Positions 54,731-63,374 of a stretch of DNA of 64,000 bases are shown one piece after another. This DNA comes from Pedobacter foliorum (lineage in GTDB: Bacteria > Bacteroidota > Bacteroidia > Sphingobacteriales > Sphingobacteriaceae). The DNA lies in the NCBI RefSeq assembly GCF_013266735.1, contig NZ_JABSNU010000001.1:62001-126000 (forward strand), written 5' to 3'. Numbering within the stretch: position 1 is the stretch's first letter; each line of letters opens with the position of its first letter. The notes beneath the pieces were generated by a model. It worked only from the letters and a program-made list of their open reading frames with translations. It ran no database searches and was not told the DNA's origin. The position numbers and the translations under genes are program-made.

Positions 54731-57103
54731 TTACTCATATTTCAAAGCCTCAACCGGGTTAGCTTTTGCAGCCTTATACGCCTGAAAGCTAACCGTTAGA
54801 AAAGCAATCGCTGCGGTTCCTGTTATTGATATCAGTACGATAGACCATGATATGGTTGTTCTGAACTCAAAATTAACAAGCCATCTGTTCATCAGGTAAT
54901 AGGCGAGAGGCACACCAATACAAGCCGCTACAAATACCATTTTCAGAAAGGAAAGTGAAAGCAGTCTCATGATGTTGGCAACCGAGGCACCAAGTACACG
55001 ACGCACACCAAACTCCTTTGTGCGTTGTTCTGCACTGTAAGCAACCAATCCGTAAAGTCCCATGCAGGAAATCAATATGGCTATGCCGCCAAACAAATTG
55101 GCCAGGATACCCAGAATCTTTTCCGATTGTAGTTTTGCGGTATACAGATCATCCACAAATTTAATTTGAACCGGGTATTGAGGATTGATACTTTTGGCAA
55201 CAACAGTGATCAACTCGATATTCTTGCTCAAACTATTGGCCGGATTTAAGCGCAAATTGATATTGCCAGCCCCATCTTTATTAAAATTAATCACCATAGG
55301 GCGTCCAGAACGATAGGGCGAATCCCACAGAAAATCTTTAAACACGCCAACAACTTTCAATTGATTGCCAAATAGATCCACATACTTTCCGATAGGATCT
55401 TTTAGTTTCATCATCTTCACTGCAGTGCTGCTCAGTAAAATTGCAGCTGTATCTGAAGCAAAATCCTTAGAGAAATCACGACCCTCAAGCATTTGCACGC
55501 CATTTGTTTTTACGAGATCATATTGGGTCTCTAGCCTGTTAAATACAATTTCTTCGCCTTGTTTGTCCATTCCAGGCCATTTAAAGCCATAAAACCAATT
55601 GCTCACATTTGTCATACTTCGCGACGATTGGTTTACCGAGGTAACTGCCCCAGTTTTTAACACCTGCTCTTTAAACAGTTCAAACTTCTGGCGCAAATCT
55701 CCATCTTGCTGCATTTCTGCAAGTAAATTGATGTTGTAGCCAACAGGTCTGTTTTTTATAAACTGCAGTTGCTTATAAATCACTAGTGTGGCAATGATCA
55801 GCATAATGGCAAAGCAAAACTGGCCAACTACCAATACTTGTCGCATGTTGATGGGAATGAGTCTTGCCCTTGCTGTTTTCTTTTTCAAAATCTGAATAGG
55901 GTTGAAGGAAGAAAGAAACACTGCAGGGTAAATTCCTGCCAAAATACCTGTCAGCAAAGCTACCGACACAATACCCAACCAGTAGCCGATATTGGTATAG
56001 TTGATGGTGATTTCTATATTCAGCAAGTTATTAAATAGAGGTAAACTGGCCTCCACAATAACCAGTGCAATCAACACCGCAACTATAGTAAGCACCATAG
56101 CTTCGGTAAGGAATTGTGTTATTAGAGAAGCTCTGGTTGCGCCAATTGTTTTTTTGATGCCCACTTCCTTTGCCCTGCGCTCAGATTTTGCAGTGGCCAT
56201 GTTCATAAAATTGATGCAGGCGATCAGTAAAATACCAAAGGCTAGTGCTACAAACAAATAAATACGTTCTATGTCGCCGCCTACGCTCTTGCCGTTCACA
56301 AATTCACTATGTAAATGCTGATCCACCATAGGGAATAGGAAGTTTTCAGCTCTTTGATCTTTAAAATTCTCATTAAACAATTTCTTTACCTTGGAATTGA
56401 TCAGATTCAATTTGGCCTTGTCGTTAACCTTTGCCATAGCCAGGAAACCAAAGTTGGACCAGCCTGGATTTTTAACCCAACTTTCTATGTTTTCATAATA
56501 AGCCCAAGGCATCAAATAATCAAACCGGAGTGAAGTATTGGCTGGTAGGTCTTTAATAACGCCAGTTACCTTAAGATCATGCTGGTTCCTATGCCTTACC
56601 GTTTTGTTTAGTACATCAGTAGTGCCAAACAATAGCTTGGCAGTTCCCTCAGTTAGTACCACAGCATCCGGTGTATTCATTGCAAGCGTGGGGTTGCCAA
56701 CTATAAACTCGTAATTGAATATTTTCAAAATCTCTGGATCAGCAAAGATTTCTACCTTTTTAAAACTGTTCTCCTTATTGGCGATGAGTGTTTCATTACC
56801 ACCACCAATTCGTGCAACAGCATCAACTTCAGGAACTTTTTCTCTGATAGCCATAGCAATCCCATTGCCAGGGTATTCTTTTGTACTTGTAATCTTTCCT
56901 GATGCATCCTGAAAATTGGTCATCACCGCGTATATCTTGTCCGCATCCTTGTAATTACGGTCAAAATTAAGCTCGTAATTCACATACAACAATAGGAGTA
57001 AGCAGGCCGACAAACCAACTGCCAGTCCAATTATGTTAATCACCGAAGAAGTTTTATTTCTCCAGAGGTTGCGCAAAGCGATTTTCAAATTGAGTTTGAA
57101 CAT
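54731..57103 (-). CDS. MacB/FtsX-type ABC transporter permease (orphan)
   Basis: This 790-aa protein has the double-FtsX layout: membrane helix at 20-41, MacB_PCD domain, three helices (about 285-400), a second MacB_PCD region, and three more helices (about 675-780). The motifs ERRAKEVGIKKTIGATR and EQRTKEFGVRRVLGAS mark the two halves. It would couple to a separate ATPase, but none is adjacent, so its ATPase must be elsewhere. The substrate is unknown; such permeases act as mechanotransmitters or exporters. Confidence 0.88.
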   Translation of the reverse strand: MFKLNLKIALRNLWRNKTSSVINIIGLAVGLSACLLLLLYVNYELNFDRNYKDADKIYAVMTNFQDASGKITSTKEYPGNGIAMAIREKVPEVDAVARIGGGNETLIANKENSFKKVEIFADPEILKIFNYEFIVGNPTLAMNTPDAVVLTEGTAKLLFGTTDVLNKTVRHRNQHDLKVTGVIKDLPANTSLRFDYLMPWAYYENIESWVKNPGWSNFGFLAMAKVNDKAKLNLINSKVKKLFNENFKDQRAENFLFPMVDQHLHSEFVNGKSVGGDIERIYLFVALAFGILLIACINFMNMATAKSERRAKEVGIKKTIGATRASLITQFLTEAMVLTIVAVLIALVIVEASLPLFNNLLNIEITINYTNIGYWLGIVSVALLTGILAGIYPAVFLSSFNPIQILKKKTARARLIPINMRQVLVVGQFCFAIMLIIATLVIYKQLQFIKNRPVGYNINLLAEMQQDGDLRQKFELFKEQVLKTGAVTSVNQSSRSMTNVSNWFYGFKWPGMDKQGEEIVFNRLETQYDLVKTNGVQMLEGRDFSKDFASDTAAILLSSTAVKMMKLKDPIGKYVDLFGNQLKVVGVFKDFLWDSPYRSGRPMVINFNKDGAGNINLRLNPANSLSKNIELITVVAKSINPQYPVQIKFVDDLYTAKLQSEKILGILANLFGGIAILISCMGLYGLVAYSAEQRTKEFGVRRVLGASVANIMRLLSLSFLKMVFVAACIGVPLAYYLMNRWLVNFEFRTTISWSIVLISITGTAAIAFLTVSFQAYKAAKANPVEALKYE

Positions 57104-57412
57104 GGTGTCAGGTTATCTATCAATTAAATACAATTGATCTGCAATTTACTAAGTTTGTGCCAAGAGTAGGATAGTTGTTCAATCTGCTGTAAAACAGTGT
57201 TTTAGTTGTGCTGTGAAGAATAAGCCCGTTCATTATCGAACAATAGGTGTACGGTGTCGGACAGCTTTAGACAATCAGTTATTGGTAGTTGTTGCCGTTA
57301 ATCATTTAGTTGACTGTAAAACATTTTGAGTAAACCGTTGTTTTTTTGAGATAATTTTCCAACATTTAAATTAATCAGACATTAAACGCTACTCACTCAT
57401 AACCACTAATAC
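57104..57412. other. Intergenic region of 309 bases, no gene seen
   Basis: No reading frame or RNA gene is supported. It holds copy 2 of the shared promoter-like element (57326-57363) and a small palindrome TAAAACAGTGTTTTA near 57190. Both the permease (left) and the DUF805 gene (right) probably start from it, so it is a divergent promoter region. Confidence 0.5.
57326..57363 (+). promoter_or_regulatory. Shared promoter-like element, copy 2
   Basis: TTGAGTA (57326), five variable bases, TTGTTTTTTTGAGATAA (57338-57354), five variable bases, then CAAC (57360-57363), matching copy 1 at 53781-53818 in content and spacing. It lies about 50 bases before the DUF805 ATG, consistent with a promoter. 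Confidence 0.5.
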
Positions 57413-57799
57413 ATGTTTAGTAATCCTTTTTCTTTCGATGGCAGAATACGCAGGCTGGAATACGGCTTAAGCTTGCTCATGTATTACCTGTATGTATTTA
57501 TGATTGTTATTACATTAACATCTCTAGGGTTGATTCAGGGAGATAAAAGCCCAAGTAATTCGTTTACGATGATTGTTGCACTCATTCCGGGTATATGTTT
57601 TTTAGTAGCCCAGGCAGCTAAAAGATGTCACTATAGGAACAATAGCGGTTGGTGGCAACTTATTCCCTTTTATGGTTTTTGGATGCTCTTTGCAGATGGA
57701 AATATAGGTGATAATGATTATGGTGAGAATCCTAAGGGATTGAGTTATGATTACGGAGATACTGAAAATGATCATTATGATCATCAGAATATGGATTGA
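57413..57799 (+). CDS. DUF805 membrane protein
   Basis: This 128-aa protein has the DUF805 pattern: FSFDGRIRRLEYGLSLL, helices at about 20-45 and 52-65, and the conserved AAKRCHYRNNSGWWQLIPF, then a soluble acidic tail (GDNDYGENPKG). It is in the inner membrane; the function of DUF805 is not known. It begins just downstream of the shared promoter-like element. Confidence 0.88.
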   Translation: MFSNPFSFDGRIRRLEYGLSLLMYYLYVFMIVITLTSLGLIQGDKSPSNSFTMIVALIPGICFLVAQAAKRCHYRNNSGWWQLIPFYGFWMLFADGNIGDNDYGENPKGLSYDYGDTENDHYDHQNMD

Positions 57800-57872
57800 T
57801 TCTATGATTTGGTTATGGGAAAAGAATAAAATCAGTTTTTTCAATTAGCTTTAAGTATCTAAATATTACAAG

Positions 57873-58349
57873 ATGCTCAAAATCAAAACAAACCTCATTA
57901 TGCTGATTCTAATTGTCAGCGTTTTTTCTGGCTGTGCCGTGCATTACAAGGTGGCCCAAAACAATTTCAAATATCAGGAAGGCATTAATGTAGATTTACT
58001 TAATGTTCAGTCTAGTGATGGACAGTCAGCCTGGGGTGGTTATGCTTTGGTTCCGCCACGGAAGCACACCCTTGTGAGACTGACCTTCCAGCTTACCAAT
58101 ACCGGCAACACAGATCAGGTAGTGGACCTTACCAAAATAATCTTACTTAATACAGCTACTAAAACAAAATATCCAGTGGCTAAAATTTATCAGGTAGCGC
58201 CTGTGCCTATTGGAGCAAGGGATGATCTTAAGCTTAAAGCTGGCGAACAAGTGAAACGTGTACTGATGTATGTTTTTCCGCAAAAAACAGTGCCGGATGC
58301 TCTTCAAATCAATGAACAGGCTTATGTTATTGCGTACAAAGAAGGTTGA
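57873..58349 (+). CDS. Hypothetical lipoprotein with Ig-like (DUF4352-type) domain
   Basis: This 158-aa protein has a lipoprotein leader (lipobox VFSGC, Cys21) and a beta-sandwich with the pattern of DUF4352-type lipoproteins (TLVRLTFQLTNTGNTDQVVDL, KLKAGEQVKRVLMYVFP). These are membrane-anchored binding domains of unknown target. It starts 73 bases after the DUF805 stop on the same strand. Confidence 0.65.
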   Translation: MLKIKTNLIMLILIVSVFSGCAVHYKVAQNNFKYQEGINVDLLNVQSSDGQSAWGGYALVPPRKHTLVRLTFQLTNTGNTDQVVDLTKIILLNTATKTKYPVAKIYQVAPVPIGARDDLKLKAGEQVKRVLMYVFPQKTVPDALQINEQAYVIAYKEG

Positions 58350-58390
58350 TGTAACTCACCAATCCGGTATCGGCTTTCTAACATATAAAT

Positions 58391-58636
58391 ATGGCTTTGA
58401 TATTTATAGCATCAGTTTTATTGTTTTTTGTCTTCGTGATCGCTACTTCTTCTAACAGGAAATATTTGTTAAAGTTAGTGGTTGTTAATATTTTTATATT
58501 GATCAGTTATGACTTTTTAGGGGTATTTCTCTTAAATGAAACAGAAGGGCTATTGGATATCTTCATCCTTTTTGGCGTAAATATATTACATATTGTAATC
58601 TTAATTGTGCTTGTAATTGGGAGGTATAATCGGTAA
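58391..58636 (+). CDS. Small membrane protein
   Basis: This 81-aa protein is almost wholly hydrophobic, with three helices (about 3-19, 27-49 and 55-77) and only a short charged break (SSNRKYLLK). I do not recognise the family. It starts 41 bases after the lipoprotein stop. The frame is clean and no other frame competes. Confidence 0.55.
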   Translation: MALIFIASVLLFFVFVIATSSNRKYLLKLVVVNIFILISYDFLGVFLLNETEGLLDIFILFGVNILHIVILIVLVIGRYNR

Positions 58637-58693
58637 TATCGATAACTTCGCTCTTCTATATTTAAAGTTACAATTATTGAATTTTTGATTTTT

Positions 58694-58709
58694 GGATATT
58701 ATTATATCC
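58694..58709. promoter_or_regulatory. HipB operator, site 1
   Basis: GGATATTATTATATCC is a palindrome (GGATAT and ATATCC around TATT). Its half-sites GGATA and TATCC are those known from HipB operators, but in inverse order and spacing to E. coli. It lies 35 bases before the HTH gene. Confidence 0.65.
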
Positions 58710-58724
58710 AATTTTGTTATATTT

Positions 58725-58740
58725 GAGTATAATAATATCC
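58725..58740. promoter_or_regulatory. HipB operator, site 2
   Basis: GAGTATAATAATATCC matches site 1 at 12 of 16 bases, and its start is 31 bases after site 1 (about three helical turns). It ends 3 bases before the HTH gene ATG, so repression by blocking the promoter is likely. Confidence 0.6.
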
Positions 58741-58743
58741 ATT

Positions 58744-59034
58744 ATGAAGTCAAAGAAGGTTGTCATCTTTCCCAGGTATCAAAAAATCTGGGATCAGCTT
58801 GGTGAGAATATCAAGTTAGCCAGAAAGCGTAGAAAACTGACTGCCATTCAGCTTGCTGAGCGCGCTGCTATTGAAAGGGTAACACTTCGTAAGATAGAAC
58901 GGGGAGATCCAGGTGTATCTATGGGTGCATATTTCAATGTGCTTAAAGCGCTGAATTTACATGAAGATTTCCTTAAACTGGCAATGGACGATGAGCTAGG
59001 CAGAAAACTTCAGGATTTAGATCTGTTAACCTAA
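58744..59034 (+). CDS. HipB-type XRE-family antitoxin
   Basis: This 96-aa protein starts MKSKKVVIFPRYQKIW (an upstream in-frame start would run through the operators). It has an XRE HTH at about 15-70 (NIKLARKRRKLTAIQLAERA, then TLRKIERGDPGVSMGAYFNV) and a short C-terminal tail. It binds the operators and holds HipA inactive. Its TAA overlaps the HipA ATG by one base. Confidence 0.88.
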   Translation: MKSKKVVIFPRYQKIWDQLGENIKLARKRRKLTAIQLAERAAIERVTLRKIERGDPGVSMGAYFNVLKALNLHEDFLKLAMDDELGRKLQDLDLLT

Positions 59035-60293
59035 TGGCGGCTACGAAAACAGACATTTGGGTATATGCCCATTGGAAGGGAATGGAAGCCCCAAAATGCA
59101 TTGGAGTAATATCAGCACAGCAAACTAAAGGGAACCGGATATTTGATTTTGAATACGATATAGATTGGTTGAAATCAGATCGGGTATTCTTGCTTGATCC
59201 CGAAATTGGCTTATACGCTGGAAGCCAATATCCAGATAAGAAAGACAATTTTGGTGTATTTATGGACTCAATGCCTGATACCTGGGGAAGGAAGCTTATG
59301 CTTCGTCGTGCTGCACAAACAGCGTTAGCAAAAGGACAGGCAACGCAAAAGCTTTATGAAATTGATTTTTTGTTAGGTGTCCACGATGCTTCAAGGATGG
59401 GGGCGCTTCGATTCAAATTGGATCCTAACGGATCTTTTCTAGATGACAATAAGGAGAATCCAACCCCACCAGTAACGCATTTGCGAGAGTTACAGGCCAG
59501 TGTTAAAGCGTATGAAGAAGATGAGGAGGGAAAAAACGGGGATCAATGGATTCCAGTGCTTTTTGCGCCAGGATCATCGTTGGGTGGAGCAAGGCCAAAG
59601 GCGAATGTTATTGATCTGGATGGTCATTTATGTATAGCAAAGTTTCCTTCAAAGTCCGATACAACCGACAAAGCAGCATGGGAGTACCTGGCATATGAGT
59701 TAGCATGCAACGCAGGAGTCAATATGTCTTTCTCCGCTCTCGAAAAGGTAAGGGGGCCATATCATACATTTTTGTCCAGACGCTTTGATCGGGATGCTGG
59801 GCAGCGGATTCATTTCGCATCCGCGATGACTATGACAGGGAATAGTGAAGACACTATTAGAGATGCCACACCGAGCTATCTTGAGCTAGCGGAATTCCTA
59901 CAAACTTATGGTTCAAATATAGTAATAGACTTACATCAATTGTGGAGGCGAATAGTGTTTCATATGGCAATCTCTAATACAGATGATCATTTTAGGAACC
60001 ACGGTTTTTTATTGGAAGAAAAAGGATGGAAAATATCTCCCGCATATGATATTAATCCCTCAATAGATAAAAATGGACTGGCTTTAAATGTTGATATGGA
60101 CAATAATGCATTAGATTTTGAGTTGGCTATAAGTGTTGGTCAGTTTTTTCAACTGAAGAATGACCAGATGCAACAAATCATTAAAGAAGTAGTATTCTCT
60201 GTTAAAGACTGGCGCTCAATAGCATCAGAATTGGGAATTCCAAGGGCAGAACAAGAGATGATGTCATCTGCATTTAAGCTAGTTACCGGATAA
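59034..60293 (+). CDS. HipA-type serine/threonine kinase toxin
   Basis: This 419-aa protein has the HipA_N domain (about 5-120) and the kinase domain. Motifs: GSSLGGARPKA (180-190, the loop with the autophosphorylated Ser), NTDDHFRNHG (catalytic Asn315, Asp317, His319, Asn322) and ISPAYDINP (Mg-binding Asp339). HipA kinases phosphorylate aminoacyl-tRNA synthetases or other targets and cause growth arrest. All key residues are intact, so it should be active. It is translationally coupled to HipB. Confidence 0.92.
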   Translation: MAATKTDIWVYAHWKGMEAPKCIGVISAQQTKGNRIFDFEYDIDWLKSDRVFLLDPEIGLYAGSQYPDKKDNFGVFMDSMPDTWGRKLMLRRAAQTALAKGQATQKLYEIDFLLGVHDASRMGALRFKLDPNGSFLDDNKENPTPPVTHLRELQASVKAYEEDEEGKNGDQWIPVLFAPGSSLGGARPKANVIDLDGHLCIAKFPSKSDTTDKAAWEYLAYELACNAGVNMSFSALEKVRGPYHTFLSRRFDRDAGQRIHFASAMTMTGNSEDTIRDATPSYLELAEFLQTYGSNIVIDLHQLWRRIVFHMAISNTDDHFRNHGFLLEEKGWKISPAYDINPSIDKNGLALNVDMDNNALDFELAISVGQFFQLKNDQMQQIIKEVVFSVKDWRSIASELGIPRAEQEMMSSAFKLVTG

Positions 60294-60302
60294 ACTGGGG
60301 AT

Positions 60303-60758
60303 TTAGTGCATCTGGATGGAGAAATAATACACCCATCCTATAAACAAAAGCTGTAGGGGAATTCTGAACCATAAATATGAAGGTCCTGGCCCTGTAAAAG
60401 TTCCCTTTTCAATATTGATGTGCTGATTTGCCGCATAGATATTTGCAGGGCTGATCAGGATGTAAAAAAGGATCAGGAGGTATCCCGTAAAAGACCTTGT
60501 TGAAGCGAATAATAATCCTATTGCCAGCAGGATTTCAAGGACACCGGTAAGGTATACTAAGCCTACTTTAAACGGTACAAAGGGTGGAATGATCATCGAC
60601 ATGCCTTTGCTAAACACAAAATGACCAATTGCGGTAAAGCACAGCATTGAGCACATTGCAAGGTTACCGGCAAATACTAAATTCCAATCGCCTGTTGTAA
60701 ATTTTGAAATCACAGTGAAAAGGGTAAATACACTGATGAGCAGGATTAATGGTTTCAT
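60303..60758 (-). CDS. DoxX-like membrane protein
   Basis: This 151-aa protein has four helices (about 2-18, 26-48, 67-98, 125-148) and the DoxX/MauE pattern (AIGHFVFSKGMSMIIPPFVP, VYLTGVLEILLAIGLLF). It may act in redox or quinone reactions, but no substrate is known. It is convergent with HipA, with only 9 bases between them, and 46 bases after the histidine kinase start on the same strand. Confidence 0.75.
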   Translation of the reverse strand: MKPLILLISVFTLFTVISKFTTGDWNLVFAGNLAMCSMLCFTAIGHFVFSKGMSMIIPPFVPFKVGLVYLTGVLEILLAIGLLFASTRSFTGYLLILFYILISPANIYAANQHINIEKGTFTGPGPSYLWFRIPLQLLFIGWVYYFSIQMH

Positions 60759-60804
60759 TTGAGTAGGTGTTTATTGTGGTAACTCTTTCATGGAACAAGA
60801 AATT

Positions 60805-62103
60805 TTAAATAACATTAGGATCGGTAAACTCCAAACTGAAGGTCGACCCTTTGCCTGGTACACTATTAAAGCTTATGCTGCCTTTCTGCATTTCAGTATA
60901 CTCTTTACACAAGATCAGCCCCAGACCCACACCTTTTTCGTTACTTGTGCCATAAGTTGATACAGCATAGAGCTTAAAAAGATCTTCCTGCCTAGCCATG
61001 GGAATTCCTACACCGTTATCTCTGATGTGCAGCCTGACATAGCCGGAATCATTAGAACTGTATAGGTGAATTTTCCCTTCGGCTGGGGTAAATTTTATGG
61101 CATTATTAATCAGGTTCCTAATCACCAGCTTAAGCATATCCAAATCAGCAGTGAGTTCAATATTCTGATCAATATCCACACTGATTTTCACAGCTTTTAT
61201 ATCCGCTGATGCCTGTTGCACAAGCAGACAGCTTCTTACTATTTCCGACAAATTTAATTTCAACATATTTACACTGTTGCCTCCATCCATTTGGGATTTG
61301 GTCCAGTTCAGCAAGTTGTGCAGCATCACCTGCGTATTCTTTGTTTCATTAAGCAAGTTACTTTCCAGAAAGCGGCGTTCCTCCGGAGATAATTCATATT
61401 GATGAAGTGTCTCCAGGAAAATGGCGATAGAATTAAGTGGAGAACGTAAGTCATGTGACAGAATAGATAACAACCGGGTTTTAGCGTCATTGGCTTCCTT
61501 AAGCGCAAGGGAAGCCGTCAGCGCATTATTCTTCTCTCGCTGATAATTGTTGATCAGATAGGAAAGTACGGCGCCTATACATACCACTACAGCAATATAG
61601 GTTGTTGCTGTGTCAATAAACAAATCGCTTCGTTTTGCGTAACTGATCTGAACAGATCCGCCGTTATAATACTCAAATAATAATAACCCACTAACAATTC
61701 CTACATTGATGAGCATCCAAAACAGGTACTGCCGGGTTGGCATTACCGAAAGTGTAAAAACCAGAGAAAGGAGGTAAAGTATTAGTGTAGGGCCATGTAT
61801 ACCTGAATTGATGAAATAATTAAAAGCCATTAGCACACTTGTACCTATACTAAATAAAATGAAACTAAGCCGCAATCTCCCAAAATACCTCGAATTGATA
61901 TACATTGCTATGGTTACAAGCCAAGTAGCTAAAATCGCGACATTGACAAAAGGCACCTTTATCAAAATATTAACCAGTCCAGCTAAAGGAAGACCAATCA
62001 TGGCGATCAGACTTACTTCATGAAATATCCTGGATTGGAGTGGTGTGTCAGCATTATTGCCGATCAATTGAGAATGTAGCCGTCTTATACCGTTAATCAT
62101 CAA
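60805..62103 (-). CDS. Membrane sensor histidine kinase
   Basis: This 432-aa protein has six N-terminal membrane helices (about 30-185), a HisKA domain with His217 in LSILSHDLRSPLNS, and a HATPase domain with N-box (LVIRNLINNAIKFT), G1 (IRDNGVGIPMA) and G2 (GVGLGLILCKEY). There is no receiver gene nearby, so it is an orphan kinase. The membrane part has no known sensor motif. It is a hybrid-less classical kinase. Confidence 0.9.
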   Translation of the reverse strand: MMINGIRRLHSQLIGNNADTPLQSRIFHEVSLIAMIGLPLAGLVNILIKVPFVNVAILATWLVTIAMYINSRYFGRLRLSFILFSIGTSVLMAFNYFINSGIHGPTLILYLLSLVFTLSVMPTRQYLFWMLINVGIVSGLLLFEYYNGGSVQISYAKRSDLFIDTATTYIAVVVCIGAVLSYLINNYQREKNNALTASLALKEANDAKTRLLSILSHDLRSPLNSIAIFLETLHQYELSPEERRFLESNLLNETKNTQVMLHNLLNWTKSQMDGGNSVNMLKLNLSEIVRSCLLVQQASADIKAVKISVDIDQNIELTADLDMLKLVIRNLINNAIKFTPAEGKIHLYSSNDSGYVRLHIRDNGVGIPMARQEDLFKLYAVSTYGTSNEKGVGLGLILCKEYTEMQKGSISFNSVPGKGSTFSLEFTDPNVI

Positions 62104-62392
62104 AAGAGTTGCCTGTTTTAAAGTAACAAATTTAATGAAATCTTATTATTCTAACTGAAGTATTAGATTCCCTGAAATATTCGTATTCATTTTATGCTGA
62201 TTTTAGATCACAAAGCTCAATTTTTACTTTCCGAAAGGCTCAACATTAGAAACATGGATTGTAAAAATAAAAGCAACAAATGAGCCATATAGTAAATAAA
62301 AATTGAGCCTTAGAACAAATAACAATTCAATTAAAGTGAAGAAATTTGTTGCTACAACATATTTCGCAGGATGTAAACAAACCCATGGGTTG
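62104..62392. other. Intergenic region with inverted repeats, no gene seen
   Basis: No gene is supported. A 12-base inverted repeat is present: GCTCAATTTTTA (62215-62226) and TAAAAATTGAGC (62297-62308). Two more GGCTCA/GAGCC motifs lie between them (about 62234 and 62282). The stretch is the promoter region of the histidine kinase (minus strand) and the end of the sulfur operon. A small RNA or an operator cluster is possible. Confidence 0.4.
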
Positions 62393-62806
62393 TTAATGAG
62401 GTAGTTTATTTTTTATTACACCGTAGCCGTAAGTCCCAATCAATGCCCCAAGTACAACAATTCCCATAGACCAGTAACCGTATCCGATATTCACAAACAT
62501 TGGTCCGGGACAAGCCCCAGTTAGTGCCCAACCCAACCCAAAAATTAATCCTCCTATAAGGTAACGCTTCCAGCTCTTATCCTTATCATGGAAGATGATT
62601 TGGCCACCCTGGATATCTTTCAGTTTGATTTTTTTGATCAGGTACACGGTGATAAGGCCAATTACTACAGCAGTACCTATAATTCCATACATATGGAACG
62701 ATTGGAAGCGGAACATTTCCTGAATTCTGTACCAGGAAATCGCTTCAGATTTTGCCATTACAATGCCAAATAGTATTCCAGTCAGTATAAATTTTATTCC
62801 TTTCAT
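62393..62806 (-). CDS. YeeE/YedE (DUF6691) sulfur transporter half
   Basis: This 137-aa protein has four helices and the signature GLIFGLGWALTGACPGPMFV, with the conserved Cys that handles thiosulfate or persulfide in YeeE/YedE proteins. It is the second transporter half of the operon, 4 bases after the other half. The pair likely moves a reduced sulfur species across the inner membrane. Confidence 0.88.
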   Translation of the reverse strand: MKGIKFILTGILFGIVMAKSEAISWYRIQEMFRFQSFHMYGIIGTAVVIGLITVYLIKKIKLKDIQGGQIIFHDKDKSWKRYLIGGLIFGLGWALTGACPGPMFVNIGYGYWSMGIVVLGALIGTYGYGVIKNKLPH

Positions 62807-62810
62807 GTTT

Positions 62811-63368
62811 TTAAAATATTAATGGTAATAAAAAATGTGTCATCATCAGGCCGCCTGCAAAGAAACCAATTACTGCAATTAGGGAAGGGAGTTGTAGGTT
62901 TGATAAACCACTAATGGCATGTCCGGATGTACAACCTCCCGCGTAACGGGAGCCAAAGCCTACTAAAATCCCACCAAACAATAGGATTATGATGCCCTTA
63001 GGCGAGCTGATGAATTCGTAACCGAAGATCTGCGAGGGATTTAGTTGCCCGTCAAAAGTAATGTTCAGCTTAGCTAGGTCATTAATTGTAGCTTGCGAAA
63101 GCTCAACAGGCGCTTCACTCTTGAGTAGGGTTGCCGCAATTACACCACCAATAATAGATCCAAAAAGAAACAGCAGGTTCCATTTCTGAGTCTTCCAGTC
63201 GAAATCAAAAAAAGAGTTTCTTTTTCCGGCACCAGCAATAGTACACAAGGTTCTCAGATTGGAGGAAAAGCCAAAGGATTTTCCAAAAATAAGAAGTAAG
63301 ATCATAACAAAGGCAATGGCAATTCCAGAGGCATACCATGGCCAGGGTTGTTTAAGTATTTCCAGCAT
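62811..63368 (-). CDS. YeeE/YedE-family sulfur transporter half
   Basis: This 185-aa protein has about five helices and the conserved motif RYAGGCTSGHAISGLSNLQL, in which the Cys is the sulfur relay residue in YeeE. The LLFGGILVGFGSR segment is typical. It starts 6 bases after the MBL/rhodanese gene stop. With DUF6691 it forms the two-part transporter. Confidence 0.9.
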   Translation of the reverse strand: MLEILKQPWPWYASGIAIAFVMILLLIFGKSFGFSSNLRTLCTIAGAGKRNSFFDFDWKTQKWNLLFLFGSIIGGVIAATLLKSEAPVELSQATINDLAKLNITFDGQLNPSQIFGYEFISSPKGIIILLFGGILVGFGSRYAGGCTSGHAISGLSNLQLPSLIAVIGFFAGGLMMTHFLLPLIF

Positions 63369-63374
63369 ATTATT

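Noticed and set aside
57150..57260. A short palindrome and possible small RNA in the permease-DUF805 gap
   Set aside because: Only 6-base arms around TAAAAC/GTTTTA; too short to mean more than chance in AT-rich DNA.
58270..58455. A 61-codon plus-strand frame overlapping the lipoprotein and the small membrane protein
   Set aside because: It overlaps two better-supported genes in another frame and has no own features.
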